A stretch of 64,000 nucleotides of DNA from Morinoia aosen (GCA_030386875.1 CM059559.1:67842392-67906391); one strand, 5' to 3'; positions 23,054 to 34,610 are shown, counted from the stretch's first letter. Program-made: numbers and translations. Notes: generated by a model not told the origin, from the letters alone.

Positions 23054-25638
23054 GTCTAAGCTATGAGAACTAACTCTTCACCCCCACAGCAGTGATTGGT
23101 TGTTCGATTTTTGTTGTTGTTTTTTTAACACTCCTAATCTTTCATTGGTTACTGACAGTGATCGTCGGACTGTCATTGTGAGAGGATTCATACGTGTGTC
23201 TCCTGAAATGGGCAGAAAATCTAAAGCGGCAGAGCGCTCTGCGCAAAATATTCTCAAACGAAAAAGGCAACCTAGTGAAAATGCGGAAGTGGTTAGTGTG
23301 CCTATTGAAAGTTGTCTAAAAAGACGTAAACGATTCTCGAATCTTCAACAAGTAGATGATAATTCAGAGTACGGGGATCAAATGTTAGCTCTACCCAAAG
23401 AAGCTGTCAAGGAAATGGCAGCTCATATGCAGTGCAATGAGTGCGACCGGTCAGCTGGCTGTAATTTGACCTTGAACACGGTGATTCCGTCTCTAGACAT
23501 TCCACTAAGCGTCAAGTGTAAGAAATGTTCTAAGAGTGTGTACAATTACGAACCAAAGTGTGTTGTAGGTTTAGATAGAAAAAAAAGTATGCATACTTCC
23601 TGGAACCTCGCCAAAATTTATTCGTGTGAAACGAAAGGTCTGGGGATTTTCGGTTACCGATCGGTCTGTCTCTATGAGTCACTTTCTCCCGGTAGTTCAG
23701 GAAAATATTATAGACAACTCGACTTTCTTCATAAAAATATGAAACTATTTTATAATGAAATGTCCCCAAATATTGTGCGCGCTGTGAAGGAGTGTGAGGG
23801 TATCGAGGGTTGTTTGACTGACGTTACTGTCAGCTTTGATGGCAGCTGGCTGACCAGAGGCCACAAGTCAAACATTGGTGTTGGCTTTGTAATTCATGCA
23901 GAGACTGGTTTTATTTTGGACTTTCATGTTTTGTCGAAATTTTGTGACGCCTGCGCAAAAAAGAAGAAGAAGATGTCAAGTGAGGAGTTTGAGGTGTGGA
24001 AAGAACGTGAGCACAAGAAGTGTCAGCGCAATTTTCAGGGTGAGAGTTCGGGATCGATGGAGAGTAGATGTGCTGTTGTAATGTGGCAGCGCTCGGAAGA
24101 GAAAGATTTGCGGTACACCCAATTTATTGGAGATGGGGACTCCTCCGCCTATAATGCTGTCACTTCCTTGAACGACGGGAAAGGCCCTTATGAGGTTCCC
24201 GTCGTCACGGAAGAGTGTATCAATCACGTTTCTAAACGACTCGGAACGCGATTGAGAAACCTAAAAAAAGATTTACGCCGAGACACGACCACTAAAACTG
24301 GAAAAACAGTGAGGAGGTCCCTGCTTGCTGGAAAAGGAGGGCTTACTGATTCTTCGATAGATAAATTGACCAAATACTTCGGCATGAATATCCGACAACA
24401 CGCAGCCACAGGGACTGTGGAATCAATGCGTGTTGGTGTCTTGAGCAGCTACGACCATGCCAGTAGCTTTGACGATGACCCTCGTCACACCAAATGCCCA
24501 ACAGGTGAAACCTCCTGGTGTTTCTATAACCGAGCGCTCGCCAAGGGAGAGACACCTGAGTCCCACAACTCACACAACCTGTACCTCTCTGGACTGAACG
24601 CATTCCTCAGAAAAGAAGTTCTGAGAGTGTACCTTGATCTGACATCAACAAATTTATTATCTCGGTGCATGATGAACAAAACTCAAAATTCAAATGAGAG
24701 TCTCCATTCCAAGCTTTGGATGAAATGCCCCAAAATTAAACATGCGAGTTTGGATAAAGTTATATTTGCTGCACAGGACACAGTTCTCCTACACAATTTT
24801 GGAGTAGCAGAAGGTAGTTTGCTGAAAAGATTAGGTTTGCTCACAGAAGTATCGTGTGAAACAATGACAACAATTGAAAATAAAAATAATGCTTCAATGA
24901 CCAGGGAAAGGAACCGGCCAACCAATGCTCATGTCGATGATATAGATGAGCGTGATTATTTACCTGGAATGTTATGAAAACTATTATGAAGTTTTAGTTT
25001 GTAAGAGTGATGAAAAAACAATGAAAGATTATAGGAATACATTAAAATTATCAGTAGTGTCATAGTTAGTCTGTAATGATGAGAAAAAACATAGTGTCCT
25101 GTTCAGCAATGTGTCTTCAACTATAACCGCGTTTTCTCCGAACTACATTTTCCAACTTCAACGGGCAATTCCACGTACAGCGTTCCGCCTACGGAGAAGA
25201 TTTTTTTTGCATCATTGCATCATCGAGATCGAAGTCAGTACTATGAATCTGAGATGTAGTTTTTTGTTTCGAAGTTTAGAAATATTTTTATTGCCATGTA
25301 AAGAAAAAAATTCGGGTAAAATTTTGCGAAAATAGGTAAATTAAAATTTTACAGCGATATTCAAAAACCATATCTCAATTTTGTAGGTATGTTTATAATG
25401 AATCAAACAAAAAAATAAAATCGTCTCTATCTACTATGATGACTGAGAAATAGCAATTTTAAAATTTTTCCTCCTCTGGGGGGGGGGAAGGTAAATGGGT
25501 AAATTAAAAAATTTATGGGCGATGAATGTTTATTCGATTGTTATAAACATGCTATTAATACCTCAGAGCCTATTTCACTCCGAAAGTATTTTTATTCATT
25601 TTTTGAAAATTTCAAGGAAAAAACCGTTCGATGGCCTT
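23054..25638 (+). mobile_element. MULE copy 2 (intact transposase, 5' terminus missing)
   Basis: Homology with copy 1 begins at GTCTAAGCTATGAGAAC (about 23054) and runs to the 20-bp tip AAAAACCGTTCGATGGCCTT ending at 25638. The 5' terminal 180-200 bp present in copy 1, including the inverted tip, is absent. It lies in inverted orientation to copy 1, about 3.1 kb away. Confidence 0.85.
23208..24977 (+). CDS. Mutator-superfamily transposase, intact 589 aa
   Basis: Encodes a DDE transposase of the arthropod Mutator-like type, a nuclear enzyme expected to excise and integrate MULE ends. I chose the ATG at 23208 (MGRKSK); the frame is open further upstream but without an ATG. Basic stretches KRKRQ and KRRKR in the first 45 residues look like nuclear localisation signals. 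CxxC pairs occur at about residues 75-85 and 103-118. Catalytic motifs are SFDGSW (Asp near 211), IGDGDSSAY (Asp near 309/311) and SNESLHSKLW (Glu near 497). Between the last two is the conserved CINHVSKRLGTRLRNLKK segment. The reading frame is uninterrupted and ends in PGML. The element has lost its 5' terminus, so it may not move itself, yet could act on copy 1 or the foldback relative at 53.6 kb. Confidence 0.92.
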   Translation: MGRKSKAAERSAQNILKRKRQPSENAEVVSVPIESCLKRRKRFSNLQQVDDNSEYGDQMLALPKEAVKEMAAHMQCNECDRSAGCNLTLNTVIPSLDIPLSVKCKKCSKSVYNYEPKCVVGLDRKKSMHTSWNLAKIYSCETKGLGIFGYRSVCLYESLSPGSSGKYYRQLDFLHKNMKLFYNEMSPNIVRAVKECEGIEGCLTDVTVSFDGSWLTRGHKSNIGVGFVIHAETGFILDFHVLSKFCDACAKKKKKMSSEEFEVWKEREHKKCQRNFQGESSGSMESRCAVVMWQRSEEKDLRYTQFIGDGDSSAYNAVTSLNDGKGPYEVPVVTEECINHVSKRLGTRLRNLKKDLRRDTTTKTGKTVRRSLLAGKGGLTDSSIDKLTKYFGMNIRQHAATGTVESMRVGVLSSYDHASSFDDDPRHTKCPTGETSWCFYNRALAKGETPESHNSHNLYLSGLNAFLRKEVLRVYLDLTSTNLLSRCMMNKTQNSNESLHSKLWMKCPKIKHASLDKVIFAAQDTVLLHNFGVAEGSLLKRLGLLTEVSCETMTTIENKNNASMTRERNRPTNAHVDDIDERDYLPGML

Positions 25639-26195
25639 CAAGCCGGGTTTTATGAGCTCATTGCAGTCTAGTGAGGGCGGAGGGGTGGTGGCGGAGCACA
25701 TCAAACAGCTGGAAAAAAGATAATAACACTGTAATTTCTGCTGAGGTATGGTGAGTGTTTAAAACCTATAAATACTTTCAATGTTGACGCAAACCTCGAC
25801 TAGGCATTGTTCATGAGACGACCGTAATTTGTAAAATAAGTATTTAGGGGGCAACTCTGCACCTACCAATCACCTGACAAATTATTTTTGTGTCTACATA
25901 CAAACAGTTAAATTATTTTATCGTACCACGTTCCTATACAAATACACCTCGTGATGCAAACGATGTCCTCTAAGAGCACGACTAATTCAGCCAAACAAGG
26001 AACTTCATTTTATTTTGCAGACTACTACACGTGACTTACTTATGGTAATTTTTGGGGTAAAATGGTGACTGTCCTGGGTAAACGAGAGCGTTGGTTCGTG
26101 TTATCTTTCCTCCGATGTCAGAAAGAAAGAAGATCGACTGAAACAGATAATTATTTTTTGTATAAAAATGTTTTTACGAGAAATATCAATGGATA
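25639..26195. other. Intergenic
   Basis: No gene recognised. Sequence directly right of the MULE end at 25639 is GC-richer for about 80 bp. Confidence 0.5.
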
Positions 26196-26330
26196 CAGTA
26201 AATCTTTAAGCATCAATGAATGTATTAAATCTTTAAACATCAAATGGATATTGCCGATTGTTTATACATCAATGAATGTACTAAATCTTTAAGCACCAAT
26301 AGATGTAGTAAATCTTCAAGTATAAATATT
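26196..26330. repeat. Degenerate repeat of about 30-45 bp
   Basis: Four or five imperfect copies of AGTAAATCTTTAAGCATCAA followed by TGAATGTATT. Confidence 0.65.
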
Positions 26331-26437
26331 GTCAATAACTAAACTCGAAAGCCAATCGTTCATCTTATGGTGAGAATACCTGTAAATTAAAAAATTAGAA
26401 CTGTGTGAATTTTTTTCTTCGTATTCCCATTATTACA

Positions 26438-26542
26438 TCCACCACCACCACAACCACCACCATTACATCCACCACCATTACAACCACCACCATCACAACC
26501 ACCACCATCACAACCACCACCATCACAACCACCACCATTAGA
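26438..26542. repeat. 15-bp CCACCACCATCACAA repeat
   Basis: About seven copies alternating CATTACA and CATCACA. Low-complexity, threonine-rich when translated; no gene support. Confidence 0.88.
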
Positions 26543-27206
26543 CTGCCACTGGCATCAGGTTGTCACCGACATCACAACGAGGAAGGAACTGCCACTCGCC
26601 ACACAACTTCAAACAACACATTAGGGCACAAATTACACAAGAAATACAACACATGTCACACACATTTCAAAAGACAACACCAGCGCCATTTGACCATTAA
26701 AGCCTTAACTTCGCTCCTGCCGGTGCCTCTTTATATTTTCAAGCAAGACTCTGTAACTCCCAGCAAGAATAAGTAAGACTAAGTAACTCACAGCAACTCA
26801 AAAAATTCATCACTCACAATCAGTAAGAAGACTCGCATTCTGGCACAAGTCGGCGTCTTGGGAACTTGGACTGCGGTGAGCGGCGCTGCTTCGGCGGTGT
26901 GAGCGACACCGACGGCTGCTCCCTTTTATATCGTGACTACAGCTGCAGCAGCTGCACCTGCAGCTGTACGTATGTAGGGCACGCGTGAGTCTGACCACAG
27001 GGTATACCTATGATGAATACTAGTACAAAGCACAGAGAAACACGCAGTTAAAAAATTATCTATTATTTGAAACGAGTGTTTTTTTTGTTTTTCCTTCCTC
27101 AATACTTTGCGGGTGCTGCCACTGTGACCAAATACATGGTGAAACGTCTGTAAACATTGATCGCAGAGACGGAGGACCGAACTCTACGCGCGAACTCTTC
27201 GGTGTG
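26543..27206. other. Intergenic
   Basis: No gene recognised. A CAGCTGCAGCAGCTGCACC stretch near 26940 is locally palindromic. Confidence 0.45.
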
Positions 27207-27695
27207 ATGTAGTGCTGACCGAAGGTGACTGCAGGTGGTGTTATGTGGTGCTGACCGTAGGTGACTGCAGGTGGTGTTATGCAGTGCTGACTGTAGGTGA
27301 CTGCAGGTGGTGTTATGTGGTGCTGACCGAAGGTGACTGCAGGTGGTGTGAAGTGGTGCTGACCGAAGGTGACTGCAGGTGATGATATGTGGTGCTGACC
27401 GTAGGTGACTGCAGGTGGTGTTATGTGGTGCTGACCGTAGGTGACTGCAGGTGGTGTGATGTGGTGCTGAACGTAGGTAATTGCAGGTGGTGTTATGTAG
27501 TGCTGACCGAAGGTGACTGCAGGTGGTGATATGTGGTGCTGACCGTAGGTGACTGCAGGTGGTGTTATGTGGTGCTGACCGTAGGTGACTGCAGGTGGTG
27601 TGATGTGGTACTGAACGTAGGTAATTGCAGGTGGTGTGATGTGGTGCTGACCGAAGGTGACTGCAGGTGGTGTTATGTGGTGCTGGCCGTAGGTG
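27207..27695. repeat. 36-bp minisatellite with four-unit higher-order repeat
   Basis: About 13.5 units of GGTGACTGCAGGTGGTGTTA plus TGTGGTGCTGACCGTA. Diagnostic variants (AACGTA followed by GGTAATTGCAG) recur 144 bp apart near 27468 and 27612, and the preceding units match in order, so units 5-8 and 9-12 form a duplicated four-mer. Confidence 0.9.
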
Positions 27696-27883
27696 AGCAT
27701 ATAGTTAATGACATATTCTTTGCAGGTATGTGTTGGTGCAGTTCATTTCGCAAGTCATGCTCTTGCTATATCACTGATGGCTGAATTTGAGGTTGGCCAT
27801 TTCCCGAGACGTCTGTTAATGAGAGAGCCGTCGTGACATTGTGGCGCTACGGAGTTGTGCAAAAATTTTGAGATGAACCTCGT

Positions 27884-30653
27884 GCTTCTGGGAGTGTTGA
27901 CGGGTGCCCCTGGGAGTGTTGACGGGTGCTTGTGGGAGTGTTGACGGGTGCTTCTGGGAGTGTTAACGGGTGCTTGTGGGAGTGTTGACGGGTGCTTCTG
28001 GGAGTGTTAACGGGTGCTTCTGGGAGTGTTGACGGGTGCTTGTGGGAGTGTTGACGGGTGCCTCTGGGAGTGTTGACGGGTGCTTGTGGGAGTGTTGACG
28101 GGTGCCTCTGGGAGTGTTGACGGGTGCTTGTGGGAGTGTTGACGGGTGCCTCTGGGAGTGTTGACGGGTGCTTGTGGGAGTGTTGACGGGTGCTTCTGGG
28201 AGTGTTAACGGGTGCTTCTGGGAGTGTTGACGGGTGCTTCTGGGAGTGTTGACGGGTGCTTCTGGGAGTGTTGACGGGTGCCTCTGGGAGTGTTGACGGG
28301 TGCCTCTGGGAGTGTTGACGGGTGCTTCTGGGAGTGTTAACGGGTGCTTCTGGGAGTGTTGACGGGTGCCTCTGGGAGTGTTGACGGGTGCTTCTGGGAG
28401 TGTTGACGGGTGCTTCTAGGAGTGTTGACGGGTGCTTCTGGGAGTGTTGACGGGTGCCTCTGGGAGTGTTGACGGGTGCCTCTGGGAGTGTTGACGGGTG
28501 CTTCTGGGAGTGTTGACGGGTGCCTCTGGGAGTGTTGACGGGTGCTTCTGGGAGTGTTGACGGGTGCTTCTGGGAGTGTTGACGGGTGCCTCTGGGAGTG
28601 TTGACGGGTGCTTCTGGGAGTGTTGACGGGTGCTTCTGGGAGTGTTAACGGGTGCTTCTGGGAGTGTTGACGGGTGCCTCTGGGAGTGTTGACGGGTGCT
28701 TCTGGGAGTGTTGACGGGTGCTTCTGGGAGTGTTGACGGGTGCTTCTGGGAGTGTTAACGGGTGCTTCTGGGAGTGTTGACGGGTGCTTCTGGGAGTGTC
28801 GACGGGTGCCTCTGGGAGTGTTGACGGGTGCTTCTGGGAGTGTTGACGGGTGCTTCTGGGAGTGTTAACGGGTGCTTCTGGGAGTGTTGACGGGTGCCTC
28901 TGGGAGTGTTGACGGGTGCCTCTGGGAGTGTTGACGGGTGCTTCTGGGAGTGTTAACGGGTGCTTCTGGGAGTGTTGACGGGTGCCTCTGGGAGTGTTGA
29001 CGGGTGCTTCTGGGAGTGTTGACGGGTGCTTCTGGGAGTGTTGACGGGTGCTTCTGGGAGTGTTGACGGGTGCCTCTGGGAGTGTTGACGGGTGCCTCTG
29101 GGAGTGTTGACGGGTGCTTCTGGGAGTGTTGACGGGTGCCTCTGGGAGTGTTGACGGGTGCTTCTGGGAGTGTTGACGGGTGCTTCTGGGAGTGTTGACG
29201 GGTGCCTCTGGGAGTGTTGACGGGTGCTTCTGGGAGTGTTGACGGGTGCTTCTGGGAGTGTTAACGGGTGCTTCTGGGAGTGTTGACGGGTGCCTCTGAG
29301 AGTGTTGACGGGTGCTTCTGGGAGTGTTGACGGGTGCTTCTGGGAGTGTTGACGGGTGCTTCTGGGAGTGTTAACGGGTGCTTCTGGGAGTGTTGACGGG
29401 TGCTTCTGGGAGTGTTGACGGGTGCCTCTGGGAGTGTTGACGGGTGCTTCTGGGAGTGTTGACGGGTGCTTCTGGGAGTGTTAACGGGTGCTTCTGGGAG
29501 TGTTGACGAGTGCCTCTGGGAGTGTTGACGGGTGCTTCTGGGAGTGTGGACGGGTGCTTCTGGGAGTGTTGACGGGTGCCTCTGGGAGTGTTGACGGGTG
29601 CTTCTGGGAGTGTTGCCGGGTGCTTCTGGGAGTGTTAACGGGTGCTTCTGGGAGTGTTGACGGGTGCCTCTGAGAGTGTTGACGGGTGCTTCTGGGAGTG
29701 TTGACGGGTGCTTCTGGGAGTGTTGACGGGTGCTTCTCGGAGTGTTGACGAGTGCTTCTGGGAGTGTTGACGGGTGCTTCTGGGAGTGTTGACGGGTGCT
29801 TCTGGGAGTGTTGACGGGTGCTTCTGGGAATGTTGACGGGTGCTTCTGGGAGTGTTGACGGGTGCTTCTGGAAGTGTTGACGGGTGCTTCTGGAAGTGTT
29901 GACGGGTGCTTCTGGGAGTGTTAACGGGTGCTTCTGGGAGTGTTGACGGGTGCTTCTGGGAGTGTTGACGGTTGCTTCTGGGAGTATTGACGGGTGCTTC
30001 TGGGAGTGTTGACAGGTGCTTTTAGGAGTGGTAACGGGTGCTTCTGGGAGTGTTGACGGGTGCTTCTGGTAGTGTTGACGGGTGCTTCTGGGAGTATTGA
30101 CGGGTGCTTCTGGGAGTGTTGACAGGTGCTTATGGGAGTGTTGACGGGTGCTTCTGGGAGTGCTGACGGGTGCTTCTGGGAGTGTTGACGGGTGCTTCTG
30201 GGAGTGTTGACGGGTGCTTCTGGGAGTGTTAACTGGTGCTTCTGGGAGTTTTGACAGTTGCTTCTGGGAGTATTGACGGGTACTTCTGGGAGTGTTGACA
30301 GGTGCTTTTGGGAGTGTTGACGGGTGCTTCTGGGAGTGTTGACGGGTGCTTCTGGGAGTGTTGACGGGTGCTTCTGGGAGTGTTGACGGGTGCTTCTGGG
30401 AGTGTTGACGGGTGCTTCTGGGAGTGTTGACGGGTGCTTCTGGGAGTGTTGACGGGTGCTTCTGGGAGTGTTGACGGGTGCTTCTGGGAGTGTTGACGGG
30501 TGCTTCTGGGAGTGTTGACGGGTGCTTCTGGGAGTGTTGACGGGTGCTTCTGGGAGTGTTGACGGGTGCTTCTGGGAGTGTTGACGGGTGCTTCTGGGAG
30601 TGTTGACGGGTGCTTCTGGGAGTGTTGACGGGTGCTTCTGGGAGTGCTGACTG
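27884..30653. repeat. 22-bp minisatellite array, about 126 copies
   Basis: 2.77 kb of GGGAGTGTTGACGGGTGCTT plus CT. Main variants are CCTCT, CTTGT and TTAACGGG. TTAACGGG units at 28645, 28755 and 28865 recur at 29261, 29371 and 29481, giving a 616-bp (28-unit) higher-order period. Units after about 29700 are increasingly degenerate, then homogeneous again from 30310. A long minus-strand frame over its right part (from about 29921) is an artefact of the stop-free repeat. Confidence 0.95.
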
Positions 30654-31689
30654 GAGATATAGTCTATATATAAATGGGGTAAAATTTGTTCAAGAATATT
30701 AAAACATTCTTTTAAACAACACCGCAGGCGCAATGAGAAAAAATACTCATTGCGTTGTGCTGTTTCTAAAAACGCTCTGTTTGCTGCTCTGAGATAGGAT
30801 GGTGAATATCACCTCTTCGCTTCTCGAATTTTTTGGGTTTTTGCAAATTTAATACATTTTGCGACCCGTCCTCTCGTGTGGGTTTTTTGAGCTCGAAATA
30901 AAACTACGGAAATTTTAACAAACATTTATTTAGGCTGGACTAGTTAAACTGTGCGCATGAAAAGATTCAAATATTTTTTTTTGTGCGTCAAGAGTAACAG
31001 TTGACAATTTGAAGATTAAGAAAGTTGAAAGTAGTGTTTGAAAGGGTTTTTCAATTTATACGTGCTGGGATAATAGATAGAGAAACCTGTGATTGCTATA
31101 TAATATTCTGGAATTCTGAAACCTTGATGCTTTTAATTCTAATTTTCAATGCTTATAATTATAATTTATAATTATAATTTTAATTTCCAATGCTTATAAT
31201 TATATGAGTTCCCCTAATAACTTTAGGTCCTGGAACTTGACTTGACTAATTACTTGACTTTTGTTTGAAATTAGGTATTAAAAAGAAATATCGAGTAAAA
31301 TTGTTCATGGAAATAACCTTTCCTTAATTTTCTTGAATAAATCCAAAACACAAGCAAAACACAGGCCATTTTTCAACAAAATTTCGATGCCTTACTTCCA
31401 TGCTTTGCTTTCAACAACTTAGATATTCAGTCACACAGGCACAGTCCACAGGTCTGTCTGTAATGTGTTGAGGCCGCGTCCTGTGCGTGTGTTTACCCAT
31501 CGTGACGTTCTGTCCTCCTTCTTCATGGCAAGAGTGTGGTGGTGGGGAATTAAAGACATGCTTAGTATTTAATATCCGACATACCTCGTACAGAAGCAGA
31601 ATTAGGACTGACAAGGCACCTCTCACTTATCTCTTTCAAGAACTTCTACCACTCTAAAACCTCCATAAGCCATTAGTCCTCGTCAGCGA
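30654..31689. other. Intergenic with a perfect small hairpin at 30729-30754
   Basis: CGCAATGAG and CTCATTGCG are perfect 9-bp arms around an 8-base loop, with weaker outer pairing (AACAACAC against GTGCTGTTT). AT-rich repeats of TTATAATTATAATTT type lie near 31130-31200. A short minus-strand hydrophobic frame near 31600 has no ATG and is not called. Confidence 0.5.
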
Positions 31690-33812
31690 GTGCTGTGCTC
31701 CCATTGGCCGTCAGCGAATGCTGTGCTCCCATTGGCCGTCAGCGCGTGCTGTGCGCCCATTGGCCGTCAGCGCGTGCTGTGCTCCCGTTGGCCGTCAGCG
31801 CGTGCTGTGCTCCCATTGGTCGTCAGCGAGTGCTGTGCTCCCATTGGCCGTCAGCGAGTGCTGTGCTCCCATTGGCCGTCAGCGAATGCTGTGCTCCCAT
31901 TGGCCGTCAGCGCGTGCTGTGCTCCCGTTGGCCGTCAGCGCGTGCTGTGCTCCCATTGGCCGTCAGCGAGTGCTGTGCTCCCATTGGCCGTCAGCGCGTG
32001 CTGTGCTCCCATTGGCCGTCAGCGAATGCTGTGCTCTCATTGGCCGTCAGCGCGTGCTGTGCGCCCATTGGCCGTCAGCGCGTGCTGTGCTCCCGTTGGC
32101 CGTCAGCGCGTGCTGTGCTCCCATTGGCCGTCAGCGAGTGCTGTGCTCCCATTGGCCGTCAGCGAGTGCTGTGCTCCCATTGGCCGTCAGCGCGTGCTCT
32201 GCTCCCATTGGCCGTCAGCGCGTGCTGTGCTCCCATTGGCCGTCAGCGCGTGTTGTGCTCCCATTGGCCGTCAGCGCGTGCTGTGCTCCCATTTTCCGTC
32301 AGCGCGTGCTGTGCTCCCATTGGCCGTCAGCGCGTGCTGTGCTCCCATTGGTCGTCAGCGAGTGCTGTGCTCCCATTTTCCGTCAGCGCGTGCTGTGCTC
32401 CCATTGGCCGTCAGCGAGTGCTGTGCTCCCATTGGCCGTCAGCGCGTGCTGTGCTCCCATTGGCCGTCAGCGAATGCTGTGCTCCCATTGGCCGTCAGCG
32501 CGTGCTGTGCGCCCATTGGCCGTCAGCGCGTGCTGTGCTCCCGTTGGCCGTCAGCGCGTGCTGTGCTCCCATTGGCCGTCAGCGAGTGCTGTGCTCCCAT
32601 TGGCCGTCAGCGCGTGCTGTGCTCCCATTGGCCGTCAGCGAATGCTGTGCTCCCATTGGCCGTCAGCGCGTGCTGTGCGCCCATTGGCCGTCAGCGCGTG
32701 CTGTGCTCCCCTTGGCCGTCAGCGCGTGCTGTGCTCCCATTGGCCGTCAGCGAGTGCTGTGCTCCCATTGGCCGTCAGCGAGTGCTGTGCTCCCATTGGC
32801 CGTCAGCGCGTGCTCTGCTCCCATTGGCCGTCAGCGCGTGCTGTGCTCCCATTGGCCGTCATCGCGTGTTGTGCTCCCATTGGCCGTCAGCGCGTGCTGT
32901 GCTCCCATTTTCCGTCAGCGCGTGCTGTGCTCCCATTGGCCGTCAGCGCGTGCTGTGCTCCCATTGGTCGTCAGCGAGTGCTGTGCTCCCATTGGCCGTC
33001 AGCGCGTGTTGTGCTCCCATTGGCCGTCAGCGCGTGCTGTGCTCCCATTTTCCGTCAGCGCGTGCTGTGCTCTCATTGGCCGTCAGCGCGTGCTGTGCTC
33101 CCATTGGCCGTCAGCGAATGCTGTGCTCCCATTGGCCGTCAGCGCGTGCTGTGCGCCCATTGGCCGTCAGCGCGTGCTGTGCTCCCGTTGGCCGTCAGCG
33201 CGTGCTGTGCTCCCATTGGCCGTCAGCGAGTGCTGTGCTCCCATTGGCCGTCAGCGAGTGCTGTGCTCCCATTGGCCGTCTGCGCGTGCTCTGCTCCCAT
33301 TGGCCGTCAGCGCGTGCTGTGCTCCCATTGGCCGTCAGCGCGTGTTGTGCTCCCATTGGCCGTCAGCGCGTGCTGTGCTCCCATTTTCCGTCAGCGCGTG
33401 CTGTGCTCCCATTGGCCGTCAGCGCGTGCTGTGCTCCCATTGGTCGTCAGCGAGTGCTGTGCTCCCATTGGCCGTCAGCGAGTGCTGTGCTCCTGGCCGT
33501 CAGCGCGTGCTGTGCTCCCATTGGCCGTCAGCGAGTGCTGTGCTCCCATTGGCCGTCAGCGCGTGCTGTGCTTCCATTGGCCGTCAGCGCGTGATGTGCT
33601 CCCATTGGCCGTCAGCGCGTGCTGTGCTCCCATTGGCCGTCAGCGCGTGCTGTGCTCCCATTAGCCGTCAGCGCGTGCTGTGCTCCCATTGGCCGTCAGC
33701 GCGTGCTGTGCTCCTTTTGGCCGTCCGCTGGTGCTGTGCTCCCATTGGCCGTCAGTGCGTGCTGTGCTCCCATTGGCCGTCCGCTCGTGCTGTGCTCCCA
33801 TTCGTCACTTGA
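31690..33812. repeat. 28-bp CCAAT-containing minisatellite array, about 76 copies
   Basis: 2.1 kb of GTCAGCGCGTGCTGTGCTCC plus CATTGGCC. Most units carry ATTGG, the reverse complement of the CCAAT box; a minority have ATTTTCC instead. Variants are arranged in a higher-order pattern: GTGCGCCC at 32061, 32677 and 33153 is each followed 136 bp later by GCTCTGC. All three plus frames stay open because the unit has no stop codons. No gene is inferred. Confidence 0.95.
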
Positions 33813-34164
33813 CTGCCGCGGTTGCCCCCAATAGAGCCCGTAGCGCATGACGTGACTGCGGTGTCGCTGCGCTGGTTAACTAAGGTCTCACTTTGCGTGT
33901 CCTGAGAGAGAGAGCGATGAACCGCACCAGAGAACTCAATTCCGTAACGCGTGCGTCGCGTCCCAGTTTGAGTTATATCTCGTATGAAGCTCAGCACTCG
34001 AGCCGCAAGTGTTTCTTCTGTTCATGCCTGATTTGTGTGGCGTAATTCATTTATTGAGGTGACCTCCAATGGATGCGGGATGTGAACTGGACGACTGTCG
34101 TGTCGCCCACATATTTTGTTGGGCAAGTTAATTATGGAGGAGGATTTTGTTAGAAACCAAACCA
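33813..34164. other. Intergenic
   Basis: Less AT-rich than the flanks at 33830-33970; no gene or repeat partner recognised. Confidence 0.5.
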
Positions 34165-34610
34165 TCACTGACGACCTGGAAAAATTTTGAGGCGAACGAA
34201 CGTATTCGAATTTTGAAGTTGTGGAAATATGTTTGTGCGAGTTTTATTTTGTTCGCTTTAGTGTGTTGCATTTTTGTTACTCCTTGTGCTTGAATCGAAT
34301 AAACGATTTGAAATCAAGAATAAAAGTGGAAAGGGCAATAGAAGTCTCAGAACGTGAATAAATTTGAAATATCGCACGTGCTCAACATTTCAACAAAAAA
34401 ATTAAAAAACCTTGGCATTTTTCCGTTTTTATTTTTTATCATAAACTGAGAAAGGTGAAATGAACACGAAAAATTAAACACGGGATACATACAAATGAAA
34501 AAGAAGATAACAAAATATAAAAAATAAAAATGGAGAGGCTCAAATTGAATAACATGAAAAATGGGATGAAGAAGTGGAAAAGAAGTGGAGTAAATTTTAC
34601 TGATTACAGC
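34165..34610 (-). repeat. Dispersed repeat R2, copy 2
   Basis: Reverse-oriented homologue of 10440-10905. Its plus strand has ATTTTGTTCGCTTT, TCGAATTTTGAAGTTG and, at the far end, ATTTTACTGATTACAG. Noncoding. Confidence 0.65.

Noticed and set aside
29921..30733. 270-codon minus-strand frame with TLPEAPVNTPRS repeats
   Set aside because: Translation of the 22-bp array (66-bp periodicity in protein); not a protein gene.
31411..31626. Short minus-strand frame with a hydrophobic start and GAG|GTATGT
   Set aside because: No ATG and a stop directly upstream; the donor-like motif alone is insufficient.
31690..33812. Three long overlapping plus-strand open frames (up to about 700 codons)
   Set aside because: They are readings of the same stop-free 28-bp array in all three frames; no signal, domain or splice context.
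27884..33812. Possible CRISPR array because of many short repeats
   Set aside because: Repeats are contiguous without unique spacers, and the genome is eukaryotic.
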